Assembly: GCF_011801145.1 (NCBI RefSeq)
Contig: NZ_CP046172.1
Span: 4,836,001 to 4,900,000, forward strand
From: Nocardia arthritidis
GTDB taxonomy: Bacteria > Actinomycetota > Actinomycetes > Mycobacteriales > Mycobacteriaceae
Direction of reading: 5' to 3'
DNA: 64,000 bases
The notes under the pieces were generated by a model. That model did not search any database. It was not told the origin of the DNA and worked only from the letters and a program-made list of their open reading frames with translations. Position numbers and translations under genes: made by a program. Below, one piece after another: positions 1 through 11,872 of the stretch (its first letter is position 1; every line of letters starts with the position of its first letter).

Positions 1-547
1 CCATATCGCCGACCCGGTTGACCACGAACGCCTTCTTGGCCGCGGTGGCCGCGCTCGGCTTGTGGAACCAGAACCCGATCAGCAGGTAGGACGCCAAACC
101 GACGCCCTCCCAACCCAGATAGAGCACCAGGTAGTTGTTCGCCAGCACCAGCAGCAGCATGGCCGCCAGGAACAGGTTGAGGTAGGCGAAGAATCGCCGC
201 CGCGCCGGATCGTGGCTCATGTAGCCGATCGAATAGATGTGGATCAGCGAACCGACGCCGGTGATCAGCAGCGCGAAACACATTGACAGCTGGTCCAATT
301 GGAGGCTGAAGTCCACGTGCAGCCCGGCCACCGGCACCCAGCTGAACAGATTCTTGCCGATCGCGCGGGCGCTGCCCGTGCGGTCGAGCATGTCGAAGAA
401 CGCGACGGCGGCGATCGCGAACGAGCCGAGCGCGGCGAGGGTGCCGAGAAAATGGCCCCACTTATCGCCGAAACGCCCGATCAGCAGCAGGATTACGGCG
501 CCGGCCAGCGGCACGGCGGGCAGCAGCCACAGCGATGCGGTAACCAC
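1..547 (-). CDS. nuoL: NADH-quinone oxidoreductase subunit L, N-terminal part (runs off window start)
   Basis: Membrane subunit of complex I that takes part in proton pumping. Reading the minus strand from a GTG at 547 gives 182 open codons. They begin [20 protein letters not shown], a first membrane helix, and continue through SQLDQLS-like and HIYSIGYM motifs to [20 protein letters not shown], which is the conserved NuoL antiporter-like core. The gene is cut by the window edge, so only about the first 180 of the usual 600 or more residues are visible. Its GTG lies one base downstream of the nuoK stop, so it is translationally linked to the nuo operon. The identification is secure from sequence and position. 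Confidence 0.93.
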   Translation of the reverse strand, partial: MVTASLWLLPAVPLAGAVILLLIGRFGDKWGHFLGTLAALGSFAIAAVAFFDMLDRTGSARAIGKNLFSWVPVAGLHVDFSLQLDQLSMCFALLITGVGSLIHIYSIGYMSHDPARRRFFAYLNLFLAAMLLLVLANNYLVLYLGWEGVGLASYLLIGFWFHKPSAATAAKKAFVVNRVGDM

Positions 548-548
548 G

Positions 549-848
549 TCAGAACTTCAGCAGGTTGGCGTCGTCGACCGAGGTCGAGCGGCGGGCGCGG
601 AAGATGGTCATGATGATGGCCAGTCCGACGACGACCTCGGCCGCCGCGACCACCATGGTGAAGAACGCGTACACCTGCCCGTCCAGGTTGGCGTGCAGGC
701 GGGCGAAGGTGACGAATGCCAGGTTCACCGCGTTGAGCATCAGCTCGATGCACATGAATACGACGATGGCGTTGCGGCGCAACAGGACTCCGGCCGCGCC
801 TATGGTGAACAGCAGGGCGGACAGGAACAGATAGTTCTGGGGATTCAC
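549..848 (-). CDS. nuoK: NADH-quinone oxidoreductase subunit K
   Basis: Small membrane subunit of complex I, 99 residues, the usual length. Three hydrophobic helices are visible. The second carries the buried glutamate in [13 protein letters not shown] and the third one in [12 protein letters not shown]; both are conserved proton-path residues of the family. The start is a GTG that overlaps the nuoJ stop in a GTGA arrangement, which indicates translational coupling. Confidence 0.96.
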   Translation of the reverse strand: MNPQNYLFLSALLFTIGAAGVLLRRNAIVVFMCIELMLNAVNLAFVTFARLHANLDGQVYAFFTMVVAAAEVVVGLAIIMTIFRARRSTSVDDANLLKF

Positions 849-1687
849 CGGGTGCCTTCCTCGTCGCTGTCAGGGCTGTGTTGGATTCCTGGTTGTTCGA
901 TGCCCCGCTGTTCGGATCCCACCGAGATCACCGCGGCCTCGGTGAGCGCCCTGGTGCGGCGGTGCCGCAGGATGGTGCTGACGGACAGTTCCTCGAACGA
1001 ACCGTCCGGCAGCCTGGCCGGAACGTCGACGGCGTTGTGCCTGGCGTAGACGCCGGGGGTGGGCAGCGGGGTGGCGCGGTGCGTGCCGTCGCGGAACCGC
1101 CGCCGCGACATCTCCCGCTGACCCAGCCGCCTGCCGAAGTTCTCCCGGTGCGCGAGCACCATCGCGCCGATGGTCGCGGTGATGAGCAGTGCGCCGGTGA
1201 GCTCGAATGCCCACACGTACCGCACGAAGATCAGCTCGGCGAGTCCGGCGATGACGTCGCGGTACGGGAAACCCGTTGCCGGATAGGTGATTCCGGAATG
1301 CCGGATGCCGTTGGCGATACCGCTGATGAGCAGCAGCCCGAAGCCGAGCCCGACCGCGCCGGCGGCGATTCGCTGGCCGCGCAGCGTCTCTCGCAGCGAT
1401 TCGGCCGAATCGACGCCGACGAGCATCAGCACGAACAGGAACAGCATCATCACCGCGCCGGTGTAGACCACGATCTGCACGACGCCGAGGAACAGCGCGT
1501 CCTGTGCCATGTAGAACAGGGCGAGGGTGATCATGCTCGCCGCCAGGCACAGCGCCGAATGCACTGCCTTGCTGGTGAAGATCATGCCGAGCGCGCCGAG
1601 CACGGCCACCGGGGCGAGTATCCAGAATTGGACGGTCTCCCCGGTGGACGTGCTGGTGAGCGGTTCGGCGGCCAGTAGAGCGTTCAT
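845..1687 (-). CDS. nuoJ: NADH-quinone oxidoreductase subunit J
   Basis: Membrane subunit J of complex I, 280 residues, five predicted helices. The diagnostic stretch is [20 protein letters not shown] (residues about 55-75), the region around the pi-bulge helix of NuoJ. The ATG at 1687 overlaps the preceding stop as ATGA. The hydrophilic C-terminal tail of about 110 residues is rich in Arg and Pro and is longer than in proteobacterial NuoJ, as is common in actinobacteria. Confidence 0.94.
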   Translation of the reverse strand: MNALLAAEPLTSTSTGETVQFWILAPVAVLGALGMIFTSKAVHSALCLAASMITLALFYMAQDALFLGVVQIVVYTGAVMMLFLFVLMLVGVDSAESLRETLRGQRIAAGAVGLGFGLLLISGIANGIRHSGITYPATGFPYRDVIAGLAELIFVRYVWAFELTGALLITATIGAMVLAHRENFGRRLGQREMSRRRFRDGTHRATPLPTPGVYARHNAVDVPARLPDGSFEELSVSTILRHRRTRALTEAAVISVGSEQRGIEQPGIQHSPDSDEEGTR

Positions 1688-3501
1688 CGTGCGCCTCCCT
1701 GTGCGGCGGCGATCGCGGGTTGTTCGGCCGCGCCGTCGCCATTGCCGTTGCCGCGCAACACCTTCTGATCGGAGGTGACCCGCTCGAGGTAGTAGTCGGC
1801 CTCGGTGCTGCCCGGCGCCATCGCGTGCGGCGGCGCTTGCACGCCCGGCTCGAGCGGTGCGAGCAGCCGGTCCTTCTCGTAGATCAGGTCGGCGCGGTTG
1901 TCGTCGGTGAGTTCGTAGTCGTTGGTCATGGTGAGCGCGCGGGTGGGGCAGGCCTCGATGCACAGGCCGCAGCCGATGCAGCGCAGATAGTTGATCTGGT
2001 AGACCCGCCCGTAGCGTTCGCCGGGTGAGAACCGTTCGGCCTCGGTGTTATCCGCACCCTCGACGTAGATGGCGTCGGCGGGGCAGGCCCACGCGCACAG
2101 CTCGCAGCCGATGCACTTCTCCAGCCCGTCCGGGTGCCGGTTGAGTTGGTGACGGCCGTGGTAGCGCGGCGCGGTCGGCACCTTCTGTTCCGGATAGAAC
2201 TCGGTATTGGGCCGCCGGAACATGGTGGCCGCGGTGACCGCGAACCCGGCGAGCGGTTCGAACAGGCCCGGCTGCGATACGTCGTGTGCCGGCCGCTCGG
2301 GCAGCGGCGGCGTCGGAAAACCAAGGAACACAGCGGAATCCGTGACCGGCTCGGCGGCCGGCGGCGGCGCGCCCTTCCTGCGCCCCGCCCGGATGAACAT
2401 GCCGACCATCGCGCCCGTGATCAGCAATCCGCCCACGACCAGCGCGGGCGTCTCGATGTGGTGGTAGCCCTCGGCGTCGATCACCCGGGCGGCGGCCACC
2501 AGCATCACCCACAGCAGCGAGGTCGGGATGAGCAGCTTCCAGCCCAGGCTCATGAACTGGTCGTAGCGCATCCGGGGCAGCGTGCCGCGCAGCCAGATGA
2601 AGACGAACAGGAATGTCCACACCTTGGCGGTGAACCACAGCACCGGCCACCAGCCGGAGTTCGCGCCCGCCCACAGGCTGATCGGGAACGGCGCGTGCCA
2701 GCCGCCGAGGAACAGCGTGGTGGCGAGCGCGGAAACCGTTGCCATATTCACATATTCGGCGAGCATGAACATGGCGAACTTCAGCGAGGAGTACTCGGTG
2801 TGGAAGCCGCCGACCAGCTCACCCTCGGCCTCGGGCAGATCGAACGGCGCCCGGTTGGTCTCGCCGACCATGGAGACGCAGTAGATCAGGAACGAGGGCA
2901 GCAGCAGGAAGACGAACCAGGTGCCGTACTGCGCCGAGACGATTCCGGAGGTGGCCATGGTGCCCGCGTGCAGGAACACCGCGGCGAAGCACAGCGCCAT
3001 CGCGATCTCGTACGAGATGACCTGTGCCGTCGAGCGCAGGCCGCCGAGCAGCGGATAGGTGGATCCGGATGCCCAGCCCGCCAGCACGATTCCGTATACG
3101 CCGATGGAGGTGATGGCCAGGATGTACAGCACGGCCACCGGCAGATCGGTGAGTTGCAGCGCGGTGCGATGCCCGAGCACCGACACCTCGGGCCCGAACG
3201 GGATGACGGCGAACGCCATGAACGCCGGGATCACCGAAATGATCGGCGCCAGAATGTAGATCGGCTTGTCGACGATGGCCGGGACGATGTCCTCCTTGAG
3301 CGCCATCTTCACGCCGTCGGCGATGCTCTGCAGCGATCCGAACGGGCCCACCCGGTTCGGGCCGATGCGCATCTGCATGCGCGCCACGATCTTTCGCTCG
3401 GCGACCACCGCGATCATCGGGGTGAGCAGCAGGAATACGAAGATCACCAACGATTTCGCGATGACGAGCCAGAGTGGGTCGTGACCGAATACATCACTCA
3501 T
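1684..3501 (-). CDS. nuoH/nuoI: Fused NADH-quinone oxidoreductase subunits H and I
   Basis: One uninterrupted 605-codon reading frame carries two normally separate complex I subunits. Residues 1-403 are NuoH (quinone-site membrane subunit), with [37 protein letters not shown] and the actinobacterial NuoH tail ending FPTPPLP. Residues about 411-605 are NuoI, starting [16 protein letters not shown], with two [4Fe-4S] motifs (C463, C466, C469, C473 and C508, C511, C514, C518). No stop codon separates them. The only in-frame start codon in the junction before the NuoI helix is a GTG at 2331, inside the NuoH tail and with no strong ribosome-binding site. The start at 3501 overlaps the nuoG stop by 8 bases; the stop overlaps the nuoJ ATG. 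In M. tuberculosis, as I recall, the two are separate genes. A lost nuoH stop codon is the simplest origin. Confidence 0.93.
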   Translation of the reverse strand: MSDVFGHDPLWLVIAKSLVIFVFLLLTPMIAVVAERKIVARMQMRIGPNRVGPFGSLQSIADGVKMALKEDIVPAIVDKPIYILAPIISVIPAFMAFAVIPFGPEVSVLGHRTALQLTDLPVAVLYILAITSIGVYGIVLAGWASGSTYPLLGGLRSTAQVISYEIAMALCFAAVFLHAGTMATSGIVSAQYGTWFVFLLLPSFLIYCVSMVGETNRAPFDLPEAEGELVGGFHTEYSSLKFAMFMLAEYVNMATVSALATTLFLGGWHAPFPISLWAGANSGWWPVLWFTAKVWTFLFVFIWLRGTLPRMRYDQFMSLGWKLLIPTSLLWVMLVAAARVIDAEGYHHIETPALVVGGLLITGAMVGMFIRAGRRKGAPPPAAEPVTDSAVFLGFPTPPLPERPAHDVSQPGLFEPLAGFAVTAATMFRRPNTEFYPEQKVPTAPRYHGRHQLNRHPDGLEKCIGCELCAWACPADAIYVEGADNTEAERFSPGERYGRVYQINYLRCIGCGLCIEACPTRALTMTNDYELTDDNRADLIYEKDRLLAPLEPGVQAPPHAMAPGSTEADYYLERVTSDQKVLRGNGNGDGAAEQPAIAAAQGGAR

Positions 3502-5944
3502 GGCGGTGCTCCTTCATCCTCTCGTCGGCGCGGTGCAGGTGCACGATCGCGCCGGGCTGGGCGGCGAGGGTTTCGTACACCGGGCTGCCCGGCGAGTTCA
3601 GCGGCAACCAGACCACCCGGTCGGGCAGGTCGGTGATCAGCAGCGGCAGCGTGATCATGCCGCGGTCGGTGGCGACGGTGACCGGATCGCCTTGGGCCGC
3701 ACCGATTTCCGCGGCGGTGTTGCGGGACAGCCGGACCACCGGCGGCCTGCCGATACCGGCCAGGTTGGGTTCGCCGTCCTGCATGCGGCCCAGGTCGAGC
3801 AGCATCCGCCAGCCGGCCAGCACCGCGGTGCCCGGCCCCGGCGCCGCGGCGGGAGCGGCGGGCTGGGTCGGCGCGGCGAGCGGCGGTCCGTCCCAGGCGC
3901 CGAGCTCGTCGAGTTCGGCGCGGGCGGCGGCGGTATCGGGCAGGCGCAGTTGGACTTTCATCTCGTCGGCGATGGCCTGCAGCACCCGTTGATCCGACAG
4001 CGGCGCCGAGGTGCGGCGGACCGTGCTGTCGGCGAGCGCGGCATCGAACGGGCGCGGCCTGCCCTCCCAGGTGCGGAAGGTGCCCGCCTTCTCCATCGCG
4101 GTGGCCACCGGGAACACCACGTCGGCGCGGTCGGTGACGGCGCTGTGGCGCTGTTCCAGGCTGACCACGAACCGGGCCGCGTCGACGGCGGCCAGCGCGG
4201 CCGCCGGATCGGGCAGGTCGGCGAGGTCGACGCCGCCGATCACCAGCGCACCGAGATTCCCGGCGGCGGCGAGGATGGCGGCGGTGTCGCGGCCCACGCT
4301 CACCGGCAGGTCCGGCACATTCCAGACCGCTCGAACCTGTTGGCGCGCACGGGGATCGGCGACGGGGCGACCACCGGGCAGCAGCGCGGGCAGCGCACCG
4401 GCCTCGACCGCGCCGCGCTCACCGGCCCGCCGCGGCACCCAGGCCAGCGCGGCGCCGGTCTCCTCGGCCAGCCGCACGACGGCCGACAGCGCACCGGGTA
4501 TCCCCGCCATTCGCTCGCCGACCAGAACCACCGCACCGGGTTCACGCAGCATCCTGGCCGTGGGCGACTGGCCGCCGCGCAGCGCGTCGAGCAGCTGCGG
4601 CTCCTCGCCCGGCGCACAGCGCAGCAGCGTGCCGGACATGCGTTCCAGGCCGCGAGATGCGAAGGGCGCCAACGAATACACCGGCAGTCCGCGTTTGCGG
4701 GCCGCCTTGCGCAGCCGCAGATAGATGATCGGCGATTCCTCTTCCGGCTCGAAGCCGACCAGCAGCACGCCGGGCGCGGCCTCCATGCTCTCGTAGGTGA
4801 CCGTCATCGGCTGCCCGGCGACGCGGGCGGCCAGGAATTCGGCCTCCTCGGCCGAGTGGACCCGGCTGCGGAAGTCGATATCGTTGGTGCCCAATGCGAT
4901 TCGCGCGAACTTGGCGTACGCGTAGGCATCCTCCTCGGTGCCCCGCCCGCCGACGAGCACACCGGCGTTGCCGAATGCCGCGGCCAGCCCCTCCGCGGCC
5001 CGGGCGAGCGCCTCCGACCAGGAGGCGGGAGCCAGCGTGCCGTCCCAGCCGCGGACCAGCGGCGTGGTGAGCCGGTCGCGTTCGGTGGCGTAGGCGAAGG
5101 CCCAGCGGCCCTTGTCGCAGTTCCACTCCTCGTTCACCTGCGGATCGTCACCGGCCAAGCGGCGCAACACTTTTCCGCGTCGATGATCGGTGCGCTGCGC
5201 GCATCCGGAGGCGCAGTGCTCGCAGACATTGGGGCTGGAGACCAGGTCGAACGGGCGGGCCCGGAACCGGTAGCTGGTGCCGGTGAGCGCGCCGACCGGG
5301 CAGATCTGCACCGTATTGCCGGAGAAGTAGGAGTCCAGCGGTTCGGCCTGCGCGGTGCCGACCTGTTGCAGCGCACCGCGTTCCAGCAGTTCGATGAACG
5401 GGTCGCCGGCCACCTGCTGGGAGAACCGGGTGCAGCGCGCGCACAGCACGCAGCGTTCGCGGTCCAGCAGTACGGCCGTGGAGAGCGGAATCGGCTTGGG
5501 GTAGGTGCGTTTTTCGCCGTCGAAGCGGGATTCGGCGCGTCCGTTGGACATGGCCTGGTTCTGCAGCGGGCATTCGCCGCCCTTGTCGCAGACCGGACAG
5601 TCCAGCGGGTGGTTGATCAGCAGCAGCTCCATCACACCCTCCTGCGCCTTGTCGGCCGCGGGGGAGGTGAGTTGGGTGCGCACCACCATGCCGTCGGTGA
5701 CCGTCATGGTGCAGGAGGCCACCGGCTTGCGCTGACCCTCCACCTCGACGAGGCATTGGCGGCAGGCGCCGACCGGGTCGAGCAGCGGGTGGTCGCAGAA
5801 GCGCGGCACCTGGATGCCGATGAGTTCGGCGGCGCGGATGATCAGCGTGCCCGCGGGCACGCTGATGGTGGTGTCGTCGATGGTGACGCTCACCAGATCA
5901 GCGGGCACCACCCCACTGCTGTTCGCATTAACCGTGGCTGTCAT
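3494..5944 (-). CDS. nuoG: NADH-quinone oxidoreductase subunit G
   Basis: Large peripheral-arm iron-sulfur subunit that carries electrons from NuoEF toward NuoI and NuoB; 816 residues. The N-terminal ferredoxin domain has [2Fe-2S] cysteines C50, C61, C64 and C78. Further cysteine and histidine clusters follow ([32 protein letters not shown]). The rest is a molybdopterin-oxidoreductase-like fold. The ATG at 5944 begins [11 protein letters not shown]; the ATGA overlap with the upstream nuoF stop supports this start. Confidence 0.96.
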   Translation of the reverse strand: MTATVNANSSGVVPADLVSVTIDDTTISVPAGTLIIRAAELIGIQVPRFCDHPLLDPVGACRQCLVEVEGQRKPVASCTMTVTDGMVVRTQLTSPAADKAQEGVMELLLINHPLDCPVCDKGGECPLQNQAMSNGRAESRFDGEKRTYPKPIPLSTAVLLDRERCVLCARCTRFSQQVAGDPFIELLERGALQQVGTAQAEPLDSYFSGNTVQICPVGALTGTSYRFRARPFDLVSSPNVCEHCASGCAQRTDHRRGKVLRRLAGDDPQVNEEWNCDKGRWAFAYATERDRLTTPLVRGWDGTLAPASWSEALARAAEGLAAAFGNAGVLVGGRGTEEDAYAYAKFARIALGTNDIDFRSRVHSAEEAEFLAARVAGQPMTVTYESMEAAPGVLLVGFEPEEESPIIYLRLRKAARKRGLPVYSLAPFASRGLERMSGTLLRCAPGEEPQLLDALRGGQSPTARMLREPGAVVLVGERMAGIPGALSAVVRLAEETGAALAWVPRRAGERGAVEAGALPALLPGGRPVADPRARQQVRAVWNVPDLPVSVGRDTAAILAAAGNLGALVIGGVDLADLPDPAAALAAVDAARFVVSLEQRHSAVTDRADVVFPVATAMEKAGTFRTWEGRPRPFDAALADSTVRRTSAPLSDQRVLQAIADEMKVQLRLPDTAAARAELDELGAWDGPPLAAPTQPAAPAAAPGPGTAVLAGWRMLLDLGRMQDGEPNLAGIGRPPVVRLSRNTAAEIGAAQGDPVTVATDRGMITLPLLITDLPDRVVWLPLNSPGSPVYETLAAQPGAIVHLHRADERMKEHRHE

Positions 5945-7257
5945 CGAGCCTCCTCTGCCCAGGCGGTCGATCGCGCGGGATCGAATGGGCACCCGTCGAG
6001 TCGCAGGTGATCCAGGTATTCCTCGCGGAAGTACTTCAGCGAGGAGATGATCGGGCTGGCCGCGCCGTCGCCGAGTGCGCAGAACGACTTGCCGTTGAGG
6101 GTGTCGCTGATGTCGAGCAGTTTGTCCAGGTCGGCCTCGCTGCCGTGGCCCGCCTCGAGTCGCTCCAGCAGCTGCACCAGCCAGTAGGTGCCCTCGCGGC
6201 ACGGCGTGCATTTGCCACAGGATTCGTGCGCGTAGAACTCGGTCCAGCGCAGGACGGCGCGCACCACGCAGGTGGTGTCGTCGAAGATCTGTAATGCCTT
6301 GGTGCCCAACATGGATCCGGCGCCCGCGACACCCTCGTAGTCGAGCGGGACATCGAGGTGTTCGTCGGTGAACAGCGGGGTGGACGAGCCGCCCGGCGTC
6401 CAGAACTTCACCCGGTGCCCGTGGCGCACCCCGCCCGCGTAATCCAGCAGCTCGCGCAGCGTGATCCCGAGCGGCGCCTCGTACTGGCCCGGCCGATTCA
6501 CATGCCCGGACAGCGAATACAGCGTGAAGCCGGGCGATTTCTCGCTGCCCATGGACCGGAACCACGCGGTGCCGTGCAGGATGATCGGCGGCACGCTGGC
6601 AATGGATTCGACATTGTTCACCACGGTCGGGCAGGCGTACAGGCCCGCGACGGCCGGGAAGGGCGGGCGCAGTCGCGGCTGCCCCCGCCGCCCCTCCAGC
6701 GAATCCAGCAGCGCGGTCTCCTCACCGCAGATGTACGCGCCCGCGCCGGCGTGCACGGTCAGCTCCAGGTGGTAGCCGGAGCCGAGGATGTTGTGCCCCA
6801 ACAATCCCGCGGCATAGGCCTCGGCGACCGCGGCCTGCAATCGCCGCAGCACCGGAACCACCTCGCCGCGCACGTAGATGAACGCGTGCGCCGCGCGGAT
6901 CGCGTACGCGGCGATGATCACGCCCTCGATGAGGGTGTGCGGTGCGGCCAGCATGAGCGGAATGTCCTTGCAGGTACCGGGTTCCGACTCGTCGGCGTTG
7001 ACCACCAGGTAGTGCGGTTTGGTGATGCCGTCCGGGCCGGGGCCCTGCGGGATGAAGCTCCACTTCATTCCGGTGGGGAAGCCCGCGCCGCCGCGGCCGC
7101 GCAGGCCCGAATCCTTGATGGTCTGGATGATCTGGTCGGGTTCCATCCGCAGCGCTTTGCGCAACGCCTCGTAGCCGTCGTGGCGGCGGTAGGCGTCGAT
7201 GGTCCAGGAGCGCGGTTCATCCCAGTGCTTGGTCAGCACTGGCGTCAATGAGGTCAT
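5941..7257 (-). CDS. nuoF: NADH-quinone oxidoreductase subunit F (NADH/FMN-binding)
   Basis: Electron entry subunit of complex I that binds NADH and FMN, 438 residues. The NADH-binding glycine loop [13 protein letters not shown] is at 51-63, the FMN-region motif [14 protein letters not shown] at 171-184, and the [4Fe-4S] ligands are C347, C350, C353 and C393 in [13 protein letters not shown] and FCALGD. It overlaps nuoE by 4 bases at an ATGA. Length and motifs are all standard. Confidence 0.97.
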   Translation of the reverse strand: MTSLTPVLTKHWDEPRSWTIDAYRRHDGYEALRKALRMEPDQIIQTIKDSGLRGRGGAGFPTGMKWSFIPQGPGPDGITKPHYLVVNADESEPGTCKDIPLMLAAPHTLIEGVIIAAYAIRAAHAFIYVRGEVVPVLRRLQAAVAEAYAAGLLGHNILGSGYHLELTVHAGAGAYICGEETALLDSLEGRRGQPRLRPPFPAVAGLYACPTVVNNVESIASVPPIILHGTAWFRSMGSEKSPGFTLYSLSGHVNRPGQYEAPLGITLRELLDYAGGVRHGHRVKFWTPGGSSTPLFTDEHLDVPLDYEGVAGAGSMLGTKALQIFDDTTCVVRAVLRWTEFYAHESCGKCTPCREGTYWLVQLLERLEAGHGSEADLDKLLDISDTLNGKSFCALGDGAASPIISSLKYFREEYLDHLRLDGCPFDPARSTAWAEEAR

Positions 7258-7951
7258 GCGTCCTCCGGTGCGGGGGCGGACATGTTGTGCTCCTTGGCGA
7301 TTCGCAGTCCGACCACCGTCGCCTCGCCGGGTTCGCCCTCCAGCACGCCGGGCCGCTGGTCCGGGAATCCGGCCAGGATGCGGGCGGTCTCCCGGAAGGT
7401 GCACAGCGGCGCGCCGCGGGTCGGGGTGACCTGTTCGCCCGCGCGCAGCGAATCCACAAGGGCGCGAGCCGATTCCGGCGTCTGGTTATCGAAGAACTCC
7501 CAGTTGACCATCACCACCGGCGCGTAGTCGCATGCGGCATTGCATTCGACGTGTTCGAGGGTGACCTTGCCGTCGGGGGTGGTCTCGCCGTGCCGCACGC
7601 CCAGATGCTCGCTCAGCGTGGCCATGATCGCGTCGCCGCCCATCACCGCGCACAGCGTGTTGGTGCAGACGCCGACGTGGTAGTCGCCGGTGGGTTCGCG
7701 CCGGTACATGGAGTAGAAGGTGGCGACCGCGGTGACCTCGGCGCCGGTCAGATCCAGTTGCTCGGCACAGAATTCGATGCCCGAACCGGTGACGTAACCC
7801 TCCTCGGCCTGCACCAGGTGCAGCAGAGGCAGCAGCGCGGACCGCGGATGCGGGTAGCGGGCGATGATCTCCTTGGCGTCCACCTCGAGCCGTTCCCGCA
7901 CGAACGGCGGATACGGTTCCGGGCGGCTCGTGAGCTTCAATAAAATCTCTG

Positions 7952-7955
<4 letters not shown>
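7254..7955 (-). CDS. nuoE: NADH-quinone oxidoreductase subunit E
   Basis: Thioredoxin-like [2Fe-2S] subunit of complex I, 233 residues. The cluster ligands are visible as C97 and C102 (CTNTLC) and C138 and C142 (CNAAC), the family's C-x4-C and C-x3-C spacing. A C-terminal extension of about 60 residues follows the fold, as in other actinobacterial NuoE. Start and stop overlap both neighbours by ATGA. Confidence 0.96.
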
Positions 7956-9336
<1,381 letters not shown>

Positions 9337-9337
<1 letters not shown>

Positions 9338-10110
9338 TAGTTGTACGCCCTCCGCTCGTCGGGCGGCGGGATGCGCGCGCCCTTGTACTCCACCGGGATC
9401 CCGCCGAGCGGGTAGTCCTTGCGCTGGGGATGTCCGCGCCAGTCGTCCGGCATGATGATGCGGGTCAGCGACGGGTGGCCGTCGAAGACGATGCCGAAGA
9501 AGTCGTAGGTTTCCCGCTCGTGCCAGTCGGTGGTCGGATACACCTCGTACAGCGAGGGGATATGCGGATCGGCGTCCGGCGCGGAGGCCTCGACGCGGAT
9601 GCGCCGATTGTGCGTGATCGACATGAGCGGATACACCGCGTGCAGTTCGCGGCCCGCGTCGTCCGGGTAGTGCACGCCGCTGACGCCGAGGCACAGCTCG
9701 AAACGCAGTGCGGGATCGTCACGTAACGCGCGCGCCACCGCCACCAGCCGTTCGCGGCGCACGTGCAGGGTGAGCTCGCCGCGGAAGACGACCACCTTCT
9801 CCAGTGCGTCCTCGAATCGGATTCCCTTCGCGGACAACGCGTTCCGTAGTGCGGCCACCACCTCGTCGAAGTAGCCGCCATACGGCGCGGGCGAACTGCC
9901 CGGCAAACTGACCGGTTTCACCAACCGGCCGTAGCCGGAGGTGTCACCGGTCCCGCTGACGCCGAACATGCCACGGCGCACGCCGATCACCTCCGCCCCC
10001 TGCGCGGTGGTGTCCTCGGGTACCGTCGCCTCCGGGCCAGCAGTCTCCGCGCCGATCGAATCGGCGTACGTCTCTTCGGTTTCGGTGTTGTTGTTGCTGT
10101 CGAAGGTCAT
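9337..10110 (-). CDS. nuoC: NADH-quinone oxidoreductase subunit C
   Basis: 30-kDa-type subunit of complex I, 257 residues. The signature is the C-terminal [18 protein letters not shown] followed by [20 protein letters not shown]. The first 70 residues are acidic and low in complexity and are not part of the conserved fold. The ATG at 10110 overlaps the nuoB stop by 4 bases. Confidence 0.95.
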
Positions 10111-10661
10111 CGCAGCAGACCCTCCATCCGGATGGTCGGCGTCGCCGCGAGCGCCGCCTGCTCGGCGGCACGGATCGCTTCCTGGCGGTTCACGCCGAGC
10201 GGCATCTCCTGAATCTTTGCGTGCAGTGCCAGAATCGCGTTGAGCAGCATCTCCGGCCGCGGCGGGCAGCCGGGCAGGTAGATGTCCACCGGCACGATGT
10301 GGTCGACGCCCTGCACGATGGCGTAGTTGTTGAACATGCCGCCGGAGGATGCGCAGACCCCCATGGCGAGTACCCATTTCGGCTCGGTCATCTGATCGTA
10401 GACCTGACGCAGCACCGGGCCCATCTTCTGGCTGACCCGCCCGGCCACGATCATCAGATCGGCCTGGCGCGGGGAGGCGCGGAACGCCTCCATGCCGAAG
10501 CGGGCGATATCGAAACGTCCTGCGCCCGTTGCCATCATCTCGATGGCGCAGCAGGCCAGGCCGAAGGTGGCCGGCCACAGCGAACCCTTGCGCAGGTATC
10601 CGGCGAAATCCTCCACGGTGCTCAGCAGAAAGCCGCTGGGCAGTTTTTCCTCGAGACCCAT
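10107..10661 (-). CDS. nuoB: NADH-quinone oxidoreductase subunit B
   Basis: Subunit carrying the terminal iron-sulfur cluster N2 that reduces quinone; 184 residues. Cluster ligands are the adjacent C37-C38 pair in [11 protein letters not shown] plus C103 (GVCASSGG) and C132 (YLPGCPPRP). The ATG start begins [11 protein letters not shown] 55-base gap separates it from nuoA, the only real gap within this part of the operon. Confidence 0.97.
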   Translation of the reverse strand: MGLEEKLPSGFLLSTVEDFAGYLRKGSLWPATFGLACCAIEMMATGAGRFDIARFGMEAFRASPRQADLMIVAGRVSQKMGPVLRQVYDQMTEPKWVLAMGVCASSGGMFNNYAIVQGVDHIVPVDIYLPGCPPRPEMLLNAILALHAKIQEMPLGVNRQEAIRAAEQAALAATPTIRMEGLLR

Positions 10662-10716
10662 ATCCGACCGACACTCACTTCCACTGTGTTGCTACGGAAT
10701 TCGGCGCTGATCCGGC

Positions 10717-11097
10717 TCAGTCCCAGCTGAGCCCGCCGCGCTTCCATTCGTAGGCGTAGGCCACCGAGACGTTGACGATGAACAGCGCCATCGCGGCCAG
10801 ACCGAAGAGACCGAGCGCATCGAAGTGGACAGCCCACGGATAGAGGAACACGATCTCGATGTCGAAGATGATGAACAGCATCGCGGTGAGGTAGTACTTC
10901 ACCGGAAAGCGTTGTCCGGTAACGTTTCCCGGCCCGCCGGCGACCGCGTGCGGCGTCGCTTCGATACCGCATTCGTACGGCTCGAGCTTGGCCCGGTTGT
11001 ACCGCTTCGGGCCGACGAGGGCCGCGGCGACGATGGAGAATACGGCGAACGCGGCCGCGACCGCGCCCAGGACAAGAGTCGGCACCTCGATGTTCAC
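10717..11097 (-). CDS. nuoA: NADH-quinone oxidoreductase subunit A
   Basis: First gene of the nuo operon: a three-helix membrane subunit of 126 residues. Diagnostic motifs are EPYECGIE and FDIEIVFLYPWAV. I place the start at the GTG at 11097 because an AAGGAGG ribosome-binding site lies about 10 bases upstream and because the protein then begins MNIEVPTL, the family N-terminus. The CRP-like site about 100 bases further upstream may control the operon. Confidence 0.95.
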   Translation of the reverse strand: MNIEVPTLVLGAVAAAFAVFSIVAAALVGPKRYNRAKLEPYECGIEATPHAVAGGPGNVTGQRFPVKYYLTAMLFIIFDIEIVFLYPWAVHFDALGLFGLAAMALFIVNVSVAYAYEWKRGGLSWD

Positions 11098-11192
11098 GAC
11101 TGCACTTCCCCTCCTTGTAAGGACGGCTGTGGGCAGCTGCGGGCGTAGGGCCACCTATGACTGTTGATTGGTCATGCAGCAGCCCGCACTCC

Positions 11193-11208
11193 TGTGAGCT
11201 AGGGCACA
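11193..11208. promoter_or_regulatory. CRP-like palindrome upstream of nuoA
   Basis: The 16-mer TGTGAGCTAGGGCACA matches the CRP-family pattern TGTGA-N6-TCACA at 9 of 10 fixed positions. It lies about 100 bases upstream of the nuoA start codon, between nuoA and the response-regulator-like gene. Mycobacterial CRP (Rv3676) recognises this pattern; its action here is inferred. Confidence 0.55.
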
Positions 11209-11310
11209 GACTACAACCGCACCCCCTGGGTGCATCCCTTTTCCGACCGGCGTTTGATCGAAGTTGCTACTCCGATTTATGACCGAAACGGGGGTAATCG
11301 AGGAGGGGAC

Positions 11311-11730
11311 TCACGCCGCCGAACGGTTGCGCAGCAGCGCGACGACGGCGTCGGTCAGCTCGATCGGATCGATCGGGTGCGAGACCGCGGCCTCGGCGCG
11401 CGACCAATTCGCCAGCCAGGCGTCGTCGGGGCGGCCGGTGAGCACGAGAATCGGTGGGCAGTGCCGGATTTCGTCCTTGAGCTGTTTGGCCAGACCCAGC
11501 CCGCCCGCGGGCACCGACTCACCGTCCAGGATGGCCAGATCGATACCGCCCGCGTCCATCCGCTCGATGACCACCGGCGCGGTGGCGACCTCGAGATACT
11601 CGATGGCGGGCAGTTCGGGATGCGGTTGTCTGCCGAGGGCCAGGGTCACTTGACTCCTGGTGTCGGCATCGTTGCTGTAGACCAGCACCCGCAGCGGGGT
11701 GGAACGCATCGCATCGGCCACGGTGGGCAT
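11311..11730 (-). CDS. Response-regulator receiver-like protein (Rv3143-like)
   Basis: A single receiver-like domain of 139 residues, starting at an ATG at 11730 (MPTVADAMRS) and running through RVLVYSNDADTRSQV, DLAILDGE, PPILVLTGRPDDAWLANWSRA to a C-terminal helix. It has no DNA-binding output domain. The aspartate of DLAILDGE sits where the phosphoacceptor is expected, but the acidic pocket at the N-terminus is weak (SNDAD). M. tuberculosis Rv3143, as I recall it, is a very similar protein next to nuoA, so the synteny is conserved. It is on the same strand as nuo and about 210 bases upstream, so it may be co-expressed or modulate respiration; that is inference. Confidence 0.8.
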   Translation of the reverse strand: MPTVADAMRSTPLRVLVYSNDADTRSQVTLALGRQPHPELPAIEYLEVATAPVVIERMDAGGIDLAILDGESVPAGGLGLAKQLKDEIRHCPPILVLTGRPDDAWLANWSRAEAAVSHPIDPIELTDAVVALLRNRSAA

Positions 11731-11872
11731 GGTACGACGCCGACGCCCGCGCCCGTGGCAGGTTGGCGCAGATTCGCGGTTGTCGGCGCGCCACGTCGCG
11801 ACGCGCGGAAGTGCTTGCGCCGGAAAGCCGATCGCAAGTTGTCTGTAAGAATATGCCGGTAAAGTCCGGAAA

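Noticed and set aside
3500-6010. A long plus-strand open frame of 836 codons across nuoG
   Set aside because: It lies wholly opposite nuoG, has an Arg/Gly/His-rich composition typical of antisense frames in GC-rich genes, and nuoG has clear iron-sulfur motifs.
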